DNA of 64,000 nucleotides. It comes from Brugia malayi (lineage: Eukaryota; Nematoda; Chromadorea; Rhabditida; Onchocercidae). The stretch lies in assembly GCF_000002995.4 (NCBI RefSeq), contig NW_025062476.1, positions 2,289,001 through 2,353,000 of the forward strand, in the 5' to 3' direction. Of the stretch, positions 59,832-64,000 are shown piece by piece; positions within the stretch are counted from its first letter, which is position 1, and the number at the start of each line of letters is the position of its first letter. The translations under genes and the position numbers were made by a program. The notes beneath the pieces are model-generated. The model saw only the letters and a program-made list of their open reading frames with translations, did not search any database and was not told the DNA's origin.

Positions 59832-62781
59832 AGCTTTAAGTCTATCCAGTTCAAAGATAGATCGATTGCATCCACAATGGTCATGTCGACATCTGCATGG
59901 ACTTACTCGCAAACAGGTTATACTTCAAATTCATCAGCACTGGAAAATTGAATATTATGAAAATCGGGATTTTTATTAGATGAGAAATCCGTCCAATACT
60001 GAAGAATCAATTTTTTAGCTTCATTTGAAAGCTAAACTTTTAAAGAAAATTTACTTGTGGTGATATATGATACTTGTCTGCTACTTGCCTTTCAATCATT
60101 TATTCAAAAATTCAAATCTGATTCGTTGTGATCACTTTAATTTGTGACAAGAATAGCAGCAAATCAGAATAGTTGACCTTTGCAATGAGTCATATACCTT
60201 TATGATAATTATTTTGATCTCAGTCATCGATAATAAAATCGTAAATGTATGTGACGATGAATATTACAGTTAAGGTTTTGTCGACGCAATATCGAACAGA
60301 TGGATAGCATAAGAGCCGGTGCCCAATTGGCATATTCCGAATGTCAGTATCAATTCCAGCAGAGAAGGTTTGTTTGTCACAGATAATCTTTAAATACTTC
60401 GAATTTTGCAGAAATCAGAGAAATCAACTGATAAACTCACTGATAATCATTGTTAATTGTTGAAAATAATTCCTCTTTTTTTTTTTTTTTTTATTGCTAA
60501 CGAATTATTATTTTTTAATTCAAGCACAAGAAACATCATCAGTTAAAGATGTTTGAAATGATAAATTAACATATGAACAAAATTAAATTCGGAAATTAAA
60601 TTTAAATACTAAAACAATGATCAATTAAATTTATCTAGTTTCAGAAGTTTCGATTCTTCAGTTTGTAATTTTTATCTTCAGAATTATGTTAAAATTTTCA
60701 AATCTTATACTAATAAAAATATTTGAATTTAAAAATTTTTTCATATATTTTATAGATGGAATTGCTCATTAATCAATCCAAATACGAAGGAAGTTTATGG
60801 TGATATGATTTTAAATCGTGGTACTCGAGAAGCTGCTTTTGTTCATGCTATTTCTTCCGCCGGAATTGCTTATCGAATCACAAGGTCTGTTATGCAAGAA
60901 ATATCGGACTGAACGATTAATTTGCTTGAATTCATGGTCCATTGACAAAGCTCTACTACAGAGACTGTTCCAAGGGACTCATCGATAAATGTGGCTGCGA
61001 TTTGAGTGCTTTGAAAAGAACGGATCAGTTTAACTGGAATGGATGCTCAGATAATGTCCGATACGGTGTTGCTGTATCGAGAGCTTTCGTTGATGCTGCT
61101 GAGAGAGGCAAAAATCAAAGTCTCGAACGAAAAATCATGAATTTGCATAACAACAACGCTGGAAGACAGGTAAACAAAACATTGAGAATACTTTCTTCTT
61201 TTCATCAGAAGTAATATCAATTAGTAGTTAAGCTGAATATCAGTCAGATTATATTCTTCCTTTTTCTTTCTTTCTCTCTCCATTCATTTCTCTGTCTTTG
61301 ATTCATTTTTCTACAACAGGTATTGGAGTTGAACACCCGGAAGCAGTGCAAATGCCATGGATTGAGCGGTTCCTGCGAAATGAAAACATGTTGGAAATCA
61401 ATGCCAACATTTAGGTAAATCTCTTCATATCCATATTAAGAAGGTTTGAACTTTTTTTTTTTTTTAAAAAAAAAAAAAACCCAAATGACATAGTAGTGAC
61501 AGATACTTGTTAGTATTTTTCTGAATTCAAAGTTTATTGATGATCAAAAGATTAATAAATCTTTTCCTCCTTTTGAGGGTTTGTAAAAATAAAAGAAAAT
61601 TCGAGAAGAGACGTGGAGTTTTTTTTGAATTTTTTACAAGGATTTTGATTTAGCATTGATATCACGAAATTAAATTTAAATTTCAACATTTTTAACTGCT
61701 TGCTATTTGCTTACTAAAAAAAAAAATATATATATATCAATCAAAATCAAGAAGCTGCCATAGCTCTAGACAACTATTTTTTATAGGGAAGTTGGAAAGA
61801 TAATCAAAGATAAGTTTGATGGTGCAACAGAGGTAGCAATCGTCGAAGAAGACAGTAAACCGATAATAGTTCGCAAAAATGTGAATTTCAGAAGACATAC
61901 TAAAGCTGATCTCGTAAGCTACACTTTTCTGTTATATTTATTAAGCTCAAATAATTACTGAAACTACTTCTCGTAAACTACGTAGATTTTTATGGTACAT
62001 TCAAACTTAGTAGCAAATAAATTTTAATTCAATACATTTAATCAATTATCACAAATGAATTGCACTTTTTGTAAACTTAGGAAAAAAGTTATAAATTATA
62101 ATTCTTTTGCTTTTCACACAATAAATAAAACAATTCATGCAGTGACAATGTCATTATTACTATTAATTATAATTATTATTATTGCTATTATTATTAATTA
62201 TTATTATTACTATTATTGTTATTATTATCTTTCGTTATTCTTCACTTCTGTTCTTGTTTTTTTTTTTTTTCTCTCACTCATATCCTTACCATTGCTATTA
62301 TGTGAAGGTTTATCTGGAGTCATCTCCGGATTATTGCGAGCCGGATCCGGAATATGGTATTTTGGGAACGCATGGCCGCCTCTGTAATGTTTCGTCGCAC
62401 GGAATCGATGGATGTGACCTGGTAATTTAGAAACTTTTTTTTTTTTTTTTAATTTCTGATTATTATAAGATACATTTTACCAATGAGGTAGCTTAATTAA
62501 CAAATTTCTTAACTTATTATTAATTTGAGATTTGCTATTTCTGTTTTTTTTTTTCTTTTTTCATTTGCTATAAAAATTTCTATTGTTTTTACCTACTAAT
62601 TACTACTTATATATTCATTTACAATGAAATTCTACTCCTTCAATTTTAGATGTGTTGCTATCGTGGATTCGATACGCGGGTGCGTAAAGTCATGGATCGG
62701 TGCAATTGTAAATTTCATTATTGCTGTCGTGTGATTTGTCAACCGTGTGAAAAAGTCATTGAGGAGCATATTTGCAAATGA
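59832..62781 (+). CDS. Wnt ligand, Wnt4-type (first exon not found)
   Basis: Secreted signalling ligand for Frizzled receptors. Exons: 59832-59916, 60270-60367, 60756-60884, 60962-61169, 61320-61414, 61787-61913, 62308-62421, 62650-62781; phases agree (328 residues after the missing 5' exon). Family hallmarks in order: [32 protein letters not shown] (glycosylation site), [22 protein letters not shown], and [10 protein letters not shown] with the serine that Porcupine acylates. The C-terminal cysteine-rich part has [16 protein letters not shown] and ends [17 protein letters not shown] and [10 protein letters not shown] closely resemble vertebrate WNT4, so of the five C. elegans Wnts I would favour cwn-1 as counterpart, without certainty. 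About 20-30 residues including the signal peptide are lacking; the first exon must lie upstream. Confidence 0.92.
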
Positions 62782-64000
62782 TAATTATCTAATGTTTGTT
62801 TATTTACTATGTCTGATTGTTTTGATAATTCTTTATTGATAGGAGCTTTTTAGTAAGATATTATTTGCAACTTTTGGCACAACTTTGACAATTTGTTTTA
62901 TTAAAAATTATTGAGCCAAGCCTATCCTGTAACAATACATTTGGACTTTTAGAACATTTAACTGTCATGTTATTATATTTTGAGACAATTTCGACTAAGT
63001 TAACTTTCTTCAAAATCAGTCATTCAAGTTATTTTCATTGGAATATATTTATTACTACTTCCTTAATTTACATTCCACATTTCTACTGTGTTGAAAAATT
63101 TGTGATAAGTTAATTAATGAGAACTGCCAGTAAAACATTTGAGTTCAAATAAAATTTAGCTTTACAGAAATTAATAAAATTCTTTTCTTTTTTTTTTTTC
63201 CTTTGCTTCTGAATTTTTTGAGATTCGAAATTTTGTCTCTCAATATAAAAAAGTGTACACATACGCAAAAGTTCAAAGACAAAAGTTGCAAAAATATTTC
63301 ACATTTAGAAAAACGCTTTTGATCATAGACAATTTAGTTTTTTTACCATCGCAATTCATTAAATTTTTTAGGATTTAACATTCAAATATTTTTAAAATAT
63401 ATAAATTGTTAAAACAACCAAAATTACACAATCAATCGTAAATGATGAAGTTAAATAAAAGACGAATTTTTGTAAGCTCATAAAATTAAAAGTTTAAATT
63501 TAACATTGCTATTTATTTAGCACAAAAAAAAAAAGGTATCAATTGGTTTTTATTGTGATAAGCTTTTTTTTTTTTTTTGAAATAAATTATTTTCCTCTGT
63601 GACCTGTGATCAGAAATATTTGATATTCTAAATAAGTGGTACATTTGCATTAATATGTTCACTGCGGGCATCTTCATGATTAATTATACACTTTGCATTG
63701 CTCGCTCATTCTTCATTGGTCTCATTTTTGAAATCGATCAATTAATTCTCTTTCTTTGCTCTTTGTTTGCTATTTAATTTTAAAAATTAAGCTCATATAC
63801 AATTTATTATAAAACATTTATCTTATCTGTTTTATTGTTTGCTAACAGTTATGCAAATTAAAATGGACAACAGTGTATGCTTCAATTTGTTAATTTATTT
63901 CATCCATTTTATCCTTTATGAAAATTCATCATTCCAAATTTCATATTTAAATTAATTTCACTAATTTTTTTCACTTGATGGAATTTTATTTGAATAGTTC
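62782..64000. other. 3' flank of the Wnt gene
   Basis: A+T-rich, no coding sequence recognised. AATAAA-like signals occur from about 63150 on. T-runs lie near 63189 and 63566. Confidence 0.55.

Noticed and set aside
1..64000. Search for transposases, reverse transcriptases, CRISPR arrays, tRNAs, spliced-leader RNA or 5S genes
   Set aside because: No convincing motif, fold or repeat-spacer structure was seen by eye; a profile search would be needed to rule them out fully.

Overview
The window looks like nuclear DNA from a nematode, most likely a clade III (spirurid or filarial-type) worm. The DNA is A+T-rich and full of long A and T runs. Genes are split into short exons by introns with TTTCAG/TTGCAG-type acceptors. 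Several start codons sit 16-45 bases downstream of a strong acceptor that has no matching upstream exon, as expected for spliced-leader trans-splicing. The gene families are animal: nuclear receptor, Wnt, forkhead, CCR4-NOT and cuticlin-type ZP. The species cannot be fixed from the sequence alone. All gene models were spliced by hand, and exon phases were checked to keep the reading frame.

Layout, left to right: (1) 965-3576 (+), an HNF4-like nuclear hormone receptor lacking its first zinc-finger exon. (2) 3.6-16.9 kb, mostly non-coding, with a six-copy ~95 bp repeat, a CTG run and a six-copy 41 bp minisatellite. (3) 16886-23845 (+), a three-C2H2-finger protein resembling AEBP2/Jing, a Polycomb PRC2 accessory factor, with a candidate first exon at 11758-11866. 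(4) 25812-28849 (-) and 30577-34589 (-), two tandem genes for NOT2/CNOT2 of the CCR4-NOT deadenylase complex. The upstream copy is canonical. The downstream copy is diverged and carries a heptad-repeat insert. (5) 37775-45363 (+), a type II membrane coiled-coil protein of the GOLM1/CASC4 kind, with a complete forkhead gene (40903-44091, -) nested antisense in its 4.2 kb intron. (6) 46894-48569 (-), a small secreted protein with only the C-terminal half of a ZP domain, interrupted by ten glutamines. (7) 53490-54356 (-), a small GPI-anchored Ly6/uPAR (LU) protein. (8) 59832-62781 (+), a Wnt4-type ligand missing only its signal-peptide exon.

There is no operon-like cluster and no mobile-element coding sequence, tRNA or rRNA that I could support. 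The genes are mostly regulators (nuclear receptor, PRC2 cofactor, CCR4-NOT scaffold, forkhead, Wnt) plus surface or cuticle proteins (ZP, LU). They do not form one pathway. The most notable points are the tandem NOT2 duplication with a heptad-repeat copy, two putative GC-AG introns in the canonical NOT2 gene, the ZP-C-only polyQ protein, the nested forkhead with an enlarged helix-2/helix-3 turn, and a decayed duplicate of a zinc-finger exon.
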